64,000 nt of DNA. It comes from Corallococcus macrosporus DSM 14697 (lineage in GTDB: Bacteria; Myxococcota; Myxococcia; Myxococcales; Myxococcaceae). Location of the stretch: contig NZ_CP022203.1 of NCBI RefSeq assembly GCF_002305895.1, forward strand, positions 1,032,501-1,096,500, read 5' to 3'. Below are positions 7,783 through 14,951 of the stretch, piece by piece. The position numbers and the translations under genes were made by a program. Under the pieces are notes generated by a model that had not been told where the DNA came from, did no database searches, and was given only the letters and a program-made list of their open reading frames with translations. How positions within the stretch are numbered: position 1 is the first letter of the stretch; every line of letters starts with the position of its first letter.

Positions 7783-9057
7783 ATGACTCTCTTCGTCCCC
7801 TCCGCCGCGCTCGTGAAGGCGGGCCCCTGTCAGGAAGCCCAGCGCTTCGTCCTGGCCTCGAGCGAGTGGTTGGAATTGCAGACCCATGTCCAGGCGGTGC
7901 TGGCGCTGCCCTCCGATGTCAGCGAATACGAGACGCGTTACGGCGATGCCTCGTCGGGCTCGGCGATGAAGGAGGTCTTCGACGCCATGTACCGGCTGCG
8001 CGAGACGGCCTCGCGCTATGGCAGCCCGAAGCAGTTGCGGGCCAGCCTGGTGGAGAACCCCCACTTCCTCGTCAGCGCGACGCGGCCCAGGAACGATGCG
8101 TTCTCCGCCACCGTCTGGACCCTGCAGCGCGCCCAGCAGAACGCGAGCGAGCTGGCCAAGACGCTCAAGCTCATCCCCACCATCGCTCGCGGCGAGGCGC
8201 CGGCGGAGGCGGTCTCCGGCATCAAGAGCCTGTTCCTCGGGCAGGGGCAGGTGGTCGACAAGATGCACCAGACCGTCAAGCGGCTCAACGAGCTGATTGG
8301 CGAGTTCGAGCAGATTGAGCGTGAGCTCGACGAGGCGCAGACGCAGATGCGCATCTACACCGACCGCTCGTCCAAGACTCGTGTCAACCTGGACCAGGAG
8401 ATTGGCGCGCTGAAGCTCAACATCGCCAAGCTCGAGCAGTCGCGCGACGCGGCGTACAACAAGTGGCGGGACCTGACCATCTCCGCCTGCATCGTGCCGG
8501 CGGGCATCGGCATCATCGGCATCGTGGCCATGGTGGTGCTGGCCGTGCCGACGGGGGGCGCCTCCTTCGCGGTGGGAACCGCCGTGACGGGCGGCGCGGT
8601 GGCTGCGTCCGCGGCGGCGCTGGGCGCGGCGGCTGGCGTCGCGCGCTCCGACTACGAAGACCTGGTCAGCAAGGTGGAGCAGCAGAACGCGTTCATGGGC
8701 AAGCGGGTGGCCTACCGCACCGACCTGGGCGCGCTCGACGACCTCATGCGCTTCTCGCTGCCCGCTTCCAGCGGGGTGATTGACCAGCTCGGCGCCGTCC
8801 GGGATGCCTGGACGGGCTCCATTCGGGAGCTCACCGCCCGGGTCAACGACCTCAGCACGGGCAACCTGAGCACCAGCCCGTGGCTCCGGGAACAGGAGAT
8901 GAACGCCGCGAGCGGCCACTGGAACACGCTTGATGCCTCGCTCCGGGGCTTCCTCTCGGGCTCGCTCATCGACGCGGACCTGCTCGCGTTCGGTGACGCC
9001 CTGCCGCAGGACGACGCCGGCTGGCTGGAGCGCTTCACGGCGTCGCGCGCGGCCTGA
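7783..9057 (+). CDS. Putative alpha-helical pore-forming toxin component, hairpin-bearing (XaxA/ClyA-superfamily-like)
   Basis: This 424-residue protein is almost wholly helical. Residues 130-230 and 290-400 are long amphipathic coiled-coil stretches. Between them (about 233-286) lies a strongly hydrophobic, Gly/Ala-rich double segment shaped like the membrane-inserting hairpin of ClyA, Hbl/Nhe and xenorhabdolysin toxins. The N-terminal block SSEWLELQTHVQAVLALP resembles the start of xenorhabdolysin A-like proteins as I recall the family. There is no signal peptide, as is common for Gram-negative members. ATG 7783 is preceded by AAGGAA; an in-frame extension back to 7597 would run across the sigma54 promoter and is rejected. 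It shares motifs with the next two genes, so the three are paralogues. Toxin function is inferred from architecture. Confidence 0.6.
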   Translation: MTLFVPSAALVKAGPCQEAQRFVLASSEWLELQTHVQAVLALPSDVSEYETRYGDASSGSAMKEVFDAMYRLRETASRYGSPKQLRASLVENPHFLVSATRPRNDAFSATVWTLQRAQQNASELAKTLKLIPTIARGEAPAEAVSGIKSLFLGQGQVVDKMHQTVKRLNELIGEFEQIERELDEAQTQMRIYTDRSSKTRVNLDQEIGALKLNIAKLEQSRDAAYNKWRDLTISACIVPAGIGIIGIVAMVVLAVPTGGASFAVGTAVTGGAVAASAAALGAAAGVARSDYEDLVSKVEQQNAFMGKRVAYRTDLGALDDLMRFSLPASSGVIDQLGAVRDAWTGSIRELTARVNDLSTGNLSTSPWLREQEMNAASGHWNTLDASLRGFLSGSLIDADLLAFGDALPQDDAGWLERFTASRAA

Positions 9058-9110
9058 GGGCCGCTCCAACAACCTCTCCGCCGTTCATCCACATCCACAG
9101 GAGGAAGACC

Positions 9111-10370
9111 ATGGGTAGCAGCTCGACGAATGAAGTGCCTTCCATTGCCGCCGGTGCGGGGCTGACGACCCCGGCCAATCCCAACTCCGGGCAGAAGACG
9201 CAGTTCGCCCTGTTCAGCGACAGCTGGCTGGAGCTGCAGGCCTATGTCGGCGCCGCCTCCGACATGCCCCTCACGCAGGGGGACTTCGAGCAGAAGTACG
9301 GCAAGGTCGGCAGCTCGAAGACCATCACCGACTGCATCGGCGCGATGAAGAACGTGAAGGAGGCCTCGGCCGAGTTCGGCGACCCCAAGGCACTGCGCGC
9401 GGCGCTCATCGCCAACCCCAACCTGCTGGCCACGAAGGAGCCGCCCAGGGAAATCTATACCCATACGGTGTGGCTGGGGCAGCGGGTGAATGAGACGGCC
9501 GGCAGGTTGGTCAGCGGCTACACCAGCGTGCTGAGCGAGCTGAGCGGCCTTCCTCCGCAGGAGCAGGTCGCCAACCTCAAGGCCTACCTGTTCGACCAGA
9601 CCCTGGGGCCGATTCCGCTGTCCAAGCAGATGTCGGACGACGTCGGCACGCTCATCCGGAAGCTCGGCGTCTTCGAGCAGAAGATGAATGAGTACAACGA
9701 GAAGCTGCAGGCCTTCACCCGGGGCTCGTCGGCGATGATGGCGGAGCTCAACACCACGCTCGGCGCCCTGTCGCAGAAGATCGCCGACCTGGAGCGCTCT
9801 CGTGACGCGGCCTACAAGGCCTGGCGTGACTTCACCATCGCGGCGGTGACGACCTCGGTGGGCTGCATGTTGATTGGCGGGCTGCTCGCGCCATTCACCG
9901 GAGGCGCCTCGTTGCTGGTGGGCGGCGTGGCGGCCATCGCCACCGGCGTGGGGCTGGGCGTCAAGGCCGCGCAGTGCCGGGCGGAGTACAACGAGTACTG
10001 CAAGCTCGTCGCCTCGGAAGAGGAGGAGCGGAAGAAGAAGCAGCGGCTGCGCTCCGACCTGGGCGACTTCAATACCCAGATGCAGCGGGTGGGCCCGGCG
10101 ATGGGGTCGTTCCTCAAGAACCTGCAGACCATCCAGGGCGCCTGGGTGCAGATGAACTCGGACATGCTGGCCATCTCCAACAGCATCACCCCGGGCAACG
10201 TCGGCTCGGTGCCCTTCCTGGTCAAGGCCAAGGCCCAGCTCGCGGTCGACTCGTGGCAGGCGGTGGGAGACAGCGCCAGGCAGTTCACCGTGGGGTCGCT
10301 GGTTGACTACACCAGCCTGGCCTTCGGCGACGTCATGCCGGAGAACGCGCCCGCGCGCGAAGCCGCCTGA
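9111..10370 (+). CDS. Putative alpha-helical pore-forming toxin component, hairpin-bearing, paralogue of the preceding gene
   Basis: This 419-residue protein has the same plan as its upstream neighbour. It opens with DSWLELQAYVGAASDMP and FGDPKALRAALIANPNL. A coiled coil ends in a near-identical stretch (LERSRDAAYKAWRDFTI against LEQSRDAAYNKWRDLTI), directly followed by a hydrophobic hairpin-like segment (about 241-288). A second coiled coil then ends in DSWQAVGDSARQFTVGSL and LAFGDVMPE. The shared motif at the hairpin base suggests a duplicated toxin subunit with a diverged membrane segment. A strong ribosome site (AGGAGGAAG) precedes ATG 9111, and the gap to the previous gene is 53 bp. No signal peptide. 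Multi-component alpha-helical toxins usually have two hydrophobic partners plus one hydrophilic one, which fits this operon. Confidence 0.6.
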   Translation: MGSSSTNEVPSIAAGAGLTTPANPNSGQKTQFALFSDSWLELQAYVGAASDMPLTQGDFEQKYGKVGSSKTITDCIGAMKNVKEASAEFGDPKALRAALIANPNLLATKEPPREIYTHTVWLGQRVNETAGRLVSGYTSVLSELSGLPPQEQVANLKAYLFDQTLGPIPLSKQMSDDVGTLIRKLGVFEQKMNEYNEKLQAFTRGSSAMMAELNTTLGALSQKIADLERSRDAAYKAWRDFTIAAVTTSVGCMLIGGLLAPFTGGASLLVGGVAAIATGVGLGVKAAQCRAEYNEYCKLVASEEEERKKKQRLRSDLGDFNTQMQRVGPAMGSFLKNLQTIQGAWVQMNSDMLAISNSITPGNVGSVPFLVKAKAQLAVDSWQAVGDSARQFTVGSLVDYTSLAFGDVMPENAPAREAA

Positions 10371-10406
10371 GCATCCGCCACCTCGCCGCGAATGAGAGGA
10401 ATCACC

Positions 10407-11426
10407 ATGGACCGAAGCGCGGGATTCAACCTGGCGGTGCCCCATGCGGCCCTGATGAAGGGCGGCGCCAGTGACAGGCTGGTTTTCGAGACCCGGGCCT
10501 GGGCGCACCTCACGTCCTATCTGGGGCAGCTCGAAAGCCTGCCGTCCCCCTTCGTCACTGGGGCGGCGGAGTGGCAACGCGCGCTGGAGGCGGTGCGAGC
10601 CGAGGCACGGCGCTTCGGCTCGCCCGCCCAGGCGCGCCAGTGGGGGCGCGCGCGTCCAGACGCGCTCATGGACGAGACGCCTCCGCCCACCTTCTATGGC
10701 GGGCTCACCTGGTGGCTGGCGCGCGTCCAGGCGGCGGCCACCACCGTGACGGCGCTGCAAGGCCCGTTGAGCCAGGGCCGCTCGGCGGACGAGGCGCGCC
10801 AAGTGCTGCGACAGCTGGGCAGTCTGGCGGAGCGCACCCGCGGGCAGATGGTGCCCCTGCTCGATGCGGTGAAGGCAGCCAAGCCCGCCATGCTCGACGC
10901 CCATCGGGAGCTGGAGCGCGCCTGTGGCGACGCCGCCTTGGCGTTGCAGCGCTTGCAGGAGCAGTGCGGGGGCCTTCAGGCGCGCGTCGAGGAGCTGGCA
11001 CGGCAGAGCGCGAAGCTCGGCGTCTTCCGTGGCAACAAGAAGCAGCAGCTCCTTCACGAGTCGCAGCAGGCGCAGGCGGAGCTGACCACCCGGCAGGCGG
11101 AAGCCGAGCGCCTGCGGGAACAGCTCGGCGCCATCGAGGCCATCCTCCGCGAGGGGGCCTGGCTCAAGGCCGCCATGGATGACCTCACGGAGTTCCTGGA
11201 GACGTCGAGGGCGGCCTGGTCCCGCTTCGGCTCCGGGCTCCAGCAACTGGCCGTTGACGCCGCGCAGGACCAACTGACCGACAAGGCCTGGATGGCCAAG
11301 GCCCTGGAGCTGCCCGACGCCGCGGCGCAGTGGGAGTCGCTGGGCCGCGCCGCCAGGGCGTTTTCGCTCACCGCCTTGAGCGACGACGCTTCCCAGCACC
11401 TCACGCGGATGGAGGACGCCCGATGA
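10407..11426 (+). CDS. Putative hydrophilic component of the helical toxin (no membrane hairpin)
   Basis: This 339-residue helical protein is a third paralogue. Its N-terminus repeats the NLAVPHAALMKGG pattern of the first gene (FVPSAALVKAG), then TRAWAHLTSYLGQLESLP and RFGSPAQARQWGRARPD, which align with the two hairpin-bearing proteins. At the site of the hairpin it has only charged coiled coil (SAKLGVFRGNKKQQLLHESQ). The C-terminal WESLGRAARAFSLTALSDD corresponds to the DSWQAVG.. block of its neighbour. It is therefore a candidate for the soluble binding or scaffolding component. I chose ATG 10407 over the in-frame ATG at 10392 because GAGAGGA sits 6 nt before it. Its stop overlaps the next start (ATGA). 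Confidence 0.6.
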   Translation: MDRSAGFNLAVPHAALMKGGASDRLVFETRAWAHLTSYLGQLESLPSPFVTGAAEWQRALEAVRAEARRFGSPAQARQWGRARPDALMDETPPPTFYGGLTWWLARVQAAATTVTALQGPLSQGRSADEARQVLRQLGSLAERTRGQMVPLLDAVKAAKPAMLDAHRELERACGDAALALQRLQEQCGGLQARVEELARQSAKLGVFRGNKKQQLLHESQQAQAELTTRQAEAERLREQLGAIEAILREGAWLKAAMDDLTEFLETSRAAWSRFGSGLQQLAVDAAQDQLTDKAWMAKALELPDAAAQWESLGRAARAFSLTALSDDASQHLTRMEDAR

Positions 11427-12442
11427 ATGGCTTGAAGACGCGGAGCCGAATCCCATTCGCCTCGGGTCTCATCGCGAGCGTGATGCTGGCTTGCGGTCTT
11501 CTGCCGAGGGCGGCCGCCGCGCAGAGCTCCCGCGCTGACTTGCAGGAGGCCGTCGCGCAGCTCGCCCTGTTCCAGGAGGAAGTGCGCAACCTGCGCGCGG
11601 TGATTCAGAAGCCGTTGGGACCCTACACCGTGTCGAGCACGTGTAGCTGGTGCAGCAGTGAGTTCCTGGGCATCTGCTTCGAGCGGACAACGCAGCGGTG
11701 GGAGCACCGTGTTGATTTCAGCGGTCCTCGCGGGCAGTTGGACCACGTGGTGGCCCAGGCGGAGCAGGGCGCCCGGTCGCTGGCGGGGGCCTATGCGCCC
11801 ACGCAGGCATGGATTGACGGACTGCCCGCCTTCAGCGCGGAGTTCGCCGCCACCGCGGACCGGGTGCTGGCGGTCCAGCAAGCCATCAAGCAGGGCCAGG
11901 GGCCAACCGACGCGCAACGGCAAGAAGTCAAACAGGCCTTGCAAAAGCTGTCAGACGGTTTGACCCGGAGCGCGGAGCAACTTCAGGCGGGCACCCGGGC
12001 GCTGAGCGTGTCGCTCCAGCAGCAGAGCACCTACCGCGACACAATCCAGCAGGCCATCGCGGGGACGGATGCGTCGGTCGAGGCGGCCATCGCGAAGTTG
12101 AACCAGGCGGCCAGCGTACAACGCTGTCAGGACGGGGTGTTCGCGCAGTTCCTCCGCATGCGGTTCGATTTCACGCGGTCGACGCAGGAAATCAAGGCGG
12201 CCTTCCAGCGAATGGAGGCGAGCAGCCGGTCGGCTGAGCAGGGTTTGGCGAAGCTGCTGGGCACGGTCATCAACTCCGGGACGGACCTGAAGTCCGTTCT
12301 CGACCTGGTGCAGGCGGCCCGCGACGACCAGCTCGGCGGTTTCCTGGAGCAGTTGCACCTGTCCGCCGCCAGGCAACTGTGGGAGTCGCTGGCCGCGGCC
12401 CACGCCCAGGCCAGGGCCAGGACCCCCACGGCGGTCCGGTAG
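11423..12442 (+). CDS. Secreted helical protein, fourth member of the toxin-like operon
   Basis: This 339-residue protein has a clear Sec signal peptide (GLIASVMLACGLLPRAAAAQ, cut near AAA-QS). It begins with a helical stretch, then has a Cys cluster CSWCSSEFLGIC (a CxxC followed by a further Cys) within a short non-helical insert, then about 220 residues of coiled coil. The C-terminal SAARQLWESLAAAHAQA resembles the WESLGRAARAF block of the preceding gene, so it may be a diverged fourth paralogue. Translation is coupled to the previous gene through an ATGA overlap, which supports a joint function. It may be a periplasmic partner, an immunity factor or an exported subunit; sequence alone cannot decide. 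Confidence 0.6.
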   Translation: MNGLKTRSRIPFASGLIASVMLACGLLPRAAAAQSSRADLQEAVAQLALFQEEVRNLRAVIQKPLGPYTVSSTCSWCSSEFLGICFERTTQRWEHRVDFSGPRGQLDHVVAQAEQGARSLAGAYAPTQAWIDGLPAFSAEFAATADRVLAVQQAIKQGQGPTDAQRQEVKQALQKLSDGLTRSAEQLQAGTRALSVSLQQQSTYRDTIQQAIAGTDASVEAAIAKLNQAASVQRCQDGVFAQFLRMRFDFTRSTQEIKAAFQRMEASSRSAEQGLAKLLGTVINSGTDLKSVLDLVQAARDDQLGGFLEQLHLSAARQLWESLAAAHAQARARTPTAVR

Positions 12443-12565
12443 TCCTGGGCCCGCGCTCCGCGTAGGGGCCCCTGGAGGTGGGGAGCTGGCGGGCAGGTGT
12501 CACTTCCGCCCGCTGGCCCTCGGGGTTGCTTCACTGTGGTGGCGCGCCGAGGCAAGCTGTCCTCC

Positions 12566-13669
12566 GTGTCGCGGCGCGCCCAACTGTTTCTCATGCTCCT
12601 GGTGTCGGGGCTCCTGCACGCGGCGCTCTTCGCGGCGCTGTCGGGCAGCGGGCCCGAGGCGCGCCCGCGCCGCCGCGTGTCGCCAGGGGCGGTGGAGATG
12701 GAGGTCGTCTACCAGGACGCGCCGCCGCCTCCCGAGCCGCCAGCGCCGGAGTCCGTCCCGCCGCCCTCCAACGCGGCGCCGCGGACTTCGTCGAAGCAGG
12801 CGGCGCCCCCGCGCCACGCGGAGCGTCCGCGTCCCGCGCCGGAGCCCCTGGATACGCCCGAGCGGCTCGAGTCACCGCCACCGGGTGGCACTCCCCCGGG
12901 CACGTCTCCGCCAGCCCTGGCTCAAGACCTCCCGCGAGACGTCCCTCCACCCCAGTCGCGCCTCAACCTGGAGCCGCGGGGCTTGCTGGGCGGCGGCCCG
13001 CTGCGGAGCGGTCCCCCTTCAACGGGGCGGACACTCCGTCCCGGCGAAGGCCCCGACCCGAAGGCCCTGGCGGCCCAGCAGGCGGAGGAGGCCCGCGAGC
13101 GGGTGGACGGCTGGGCCCAGGACGCCGCCGCCACGGCGCGCGCGTCGAGCGGCGCCACGCATCCCTACTTCGCGAAGCTGCGGGAGGGCTTCGCGAAGCA
13201 ACTGGTGAACCCGCCTCCACCGGACCTGAAGGTGCTGGGCGCGCGGATGAAGCGCGAGCAGGTGGATGCCATTGCCCGCTTTGGAAAGACAGGCAGCCCC
13301 ATCATCTCCGAGCCGCGGGACCACCGGCTGGAGCAGCGCAACCGCATGCAGGCGGCCGTCGAGGCCGGGCGCGCGGCCAACATGTACATGGTGGACGTCA
13401 CCACGCCGGTGCTCGCGCTCAAGGCCATCGTCGAGGTCTGGCAGGCGCGGGACGGGAAGCTGCTCGACCTCAAGGTGCTCGAGGGCTCCGGCGACCCGAG
13501 GTTCGACACCTGGGCGGTGTCCCAGCTCCGCGACGCGCTGGCCAGCGCCGAGGCGCCCGCGCCCGGAGGGGGCCTGGGCATCCGGGATGACGGGATGCGC
13601 AGCCGATGGCGGCTGGAGGAATACCTGGGCAATCCGCGCGTGCAGATTCACCTGATTGGCGTCTACTGA
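12566..13669 (+). CDS. TonB C-terminal-domain protein with proline-rich periplasmic spacer
   Basis: The layout is that of TonB-type energy transducers: a short cytosolic start, one membrane helix (LFLMLLVSGLLHAALFAAL), a long Pro-rich spacer (PPPPEPPAPESVPPP and further Pro/Arg/Ala-rich sequence), and a C-terminal domain with the TonB-like pattern KAIVEVWQARDGKLLDLKVLEGSGDPRFDTWAVSQLRDAL. Such proteins pass inner-membrane energy to outer-membrane receptors, or in myxobacteria often serve as periplasmic structural proteins. No ExbB/ExbD genes are nearby. I prefer GTG 12566 because it leaves a normal short N-terminus; a GTG at 12497 with a G-rich upstream tract is a fair alternative. It lies 54-123 bp after the toxin-like operon and may be transcribed with it. 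Its stop overlaps the convergent lipase gene. Confidence 0.75.
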   Translation: MSRRAQLFLMLLVSGLLHAALFAALSGSGPEARPRRRVSPGAVEMEVVYQDAPPPPEPPAPESVPPPSNAAPRTSSKQAAPPRHAERPRPAPEPLDTPERLESPPPGGTPPGTSPPALAQDLPRDVPPPQSRLNLEPRGLLGGGPLRSGPPSTGRTLRPGEGPDPKALAAQQAEEARERVDGWAQDAAATARASSGATHPYFAKLREGFAKQLVNPPPPDLKVLGARMKREQVDAIARFGKTGSPIISEPRDHRLEQRNRMQAAVEAGRAANMYMVDVTTPVLALKAIVEVWQARDGKLLDLKVLEGSGDPRFDTWAVSQLRDALASAEAPAPGGGLGIRDDGMRSRWRLEEYLGNPRVQIHLIGVY

Positions 13670-14817
13670 CGGACGCCAGACTGCTGCTCATCCTCCAGCA
13701 GGAAGTCGACGATGCTCTTCCACGTCGCCTCGAACTGGGGCCTGCGGAAGCCGGAGCCGGAGATGAGCCAGTCCACGTGCGGCGGCTGGTGCGCGGGCTG
13801 GTCGAAGTGGCCAATCGCGTCCAGGTGGTCCGCGCGCACCGCGGCCAGCACCCGGCCGTGCACCTGCGAGCGCGTGGGGACGATGCCGTCACACGCGGTG
13901 GGCCCCGGCATCGCGCCATAGGCCTGCACCAACGCCGCCGTCTGCGCGGGCGTGTGCAGCGGCAGCGCGGTGAGCGGCATCCGCTGCGTCTGCCCGTACG
14001 TCAGCGCGTAGATGGTGTGCGTGAGCTGCGCGTAGGGGTCCAGGCCCGCCGCCATGCGCGTGCGCAGCGACGGCGGCCGCGCCTGCGTCACCACCGAGCC
14101 GTACCGCACGCCGGGCCTGTCCAGCGTGCTGGCGTTGAACAGGTCGATGCCCTCCGGCGTGAGCTGCGGAATCAGCGAGGTGTCGTTGCCCACGTCGCTC
14201 AGGAACTTCGACACCGCGTCACGGCGCTCCGAGGAGAAGTCCCCCAAGAGCTGGTCATAGAGCTGGTCCAGCAGCGTGGGCTTCCACCCGAGCTGGGCAT
14301 CCGCCCGCGCCAGCAGGTGTCCGAAGCGGAACACCACGCGCAGCGGCAGCCGGCCGAAGCGCAGCACGTACACCGTGAAGAGCGACAGCAGCTTGAGGAT
14401 GCGCTGGCCGAACAGGCCCATGAAGAAGGTGGCCAGCGGCGTGCCCGCATGCGGCGTGGAGACGGACGTCACCGTGCGCACGCGCCTGGCGAAGGGCTCC
14501 AGGTCCAGGCCCTCCGCCACCTGCGCGCCGGGGCTGACGAACAGCCGCGAGTCCAGCCCCCCCGTCGAATGGCCGATGAGGTGGATGGGGCCGTCATCTC
14601 CGGCGGCCGTCTCCTGCACGGCCTTGAGCAGGTCCGCGGTGCGCGTGCGGATGGAGGCCGTGGGGTGGGAGAGCACGATGATGACCTCCGACTCCACCTG
14701 TCTTCGGGCCAGCTCCGCCTTCAGGTAGTCCAGGGCGTGGCCGAAGTAGATGAGCTCGCCCAGGTTGATGAAGCCGAAAAACCCGGGGACGAGGTAGACG
14801 CGATGCTTGCCGGACAT
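13663..14817 (-). CDS. Alpha/beta-hydrolase lipase/esterase
   Basis: This 384-residue protein starts with HRVYLVPGFFGFINLGELIYFG, the oxyanion-hole region of lipases. It carries the nucleophile elbow GHSTGG with Ser near residue 84, then TSVSTPHAGTPLA, a cap region, and late candidate acid/base residues (CDGIVPTRSQ, then DHLDAIGHF) consistent with an Asp and His of the triad. It probably hydrolyses carboxyl esters such as acylglycerols. No signal peptide is seen with this start. ATG 14817 was chosen over upstream in-frame codons because the fold begins immediately after it. It converges on the TonB-C gene with a 7-bp overlap of the 3' ends. The upstream region is shared with the divergent S46 peptidase gene. 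Confidence 0.82.
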   Translation of the reverse strand: MSGKHRVYLVPGFFGFINLGELIYFGHALDYLKAELARRQVESEVIIVLSHPTASIRTRTADLLKAVQETAAGDDGPIHLIGHSTGGLDSRLFVSPGAQVAEGLDLEPFARRVRTVTSVSTPHAGTPLATFFMGLFGQRILKLLSLFTVYVLRFGRLPLRVVFRFGHLLARADAQLGWKPTLLDQLYDQLLGDFSSERRDAVSKFLSDVGNDTSLIPQLTPEGIDLFNASTLDRPGVRYGSVVTQARPPSLRTRMAAGLDPYAQLTHTIYALTYGQTQRMPLTALPLHTPAQTAALVQAYGAMPGPTACDGIVPTRSQVHGRVLAAVRADHLDAIGHFDQPAHQPPHVDWLISGSGFRRPQFEATWKSIVDFLLEDEQQSGVRQ

Positions 14818-14951
14818 TGCCCGCACCATATCTGACGCGGCGCATGATACCTGTGGGGAATGCGTCCTCCGCCCGGAGGTTGACGCGCGCCGGCCGTCAA
14901 GCCCAGAGCCGGCAACCCCCACTCACAGTCACGACAGAAGGACGCCCGCAC

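Noticed and set aside
14880-14900. TTGACG-N9-CGTCAA upstream of the S46 peptidase as a confirmed operator.
   Set aside because: Half-sites are short and no regulator gene is adjacent; mentioned in the gene entry only.
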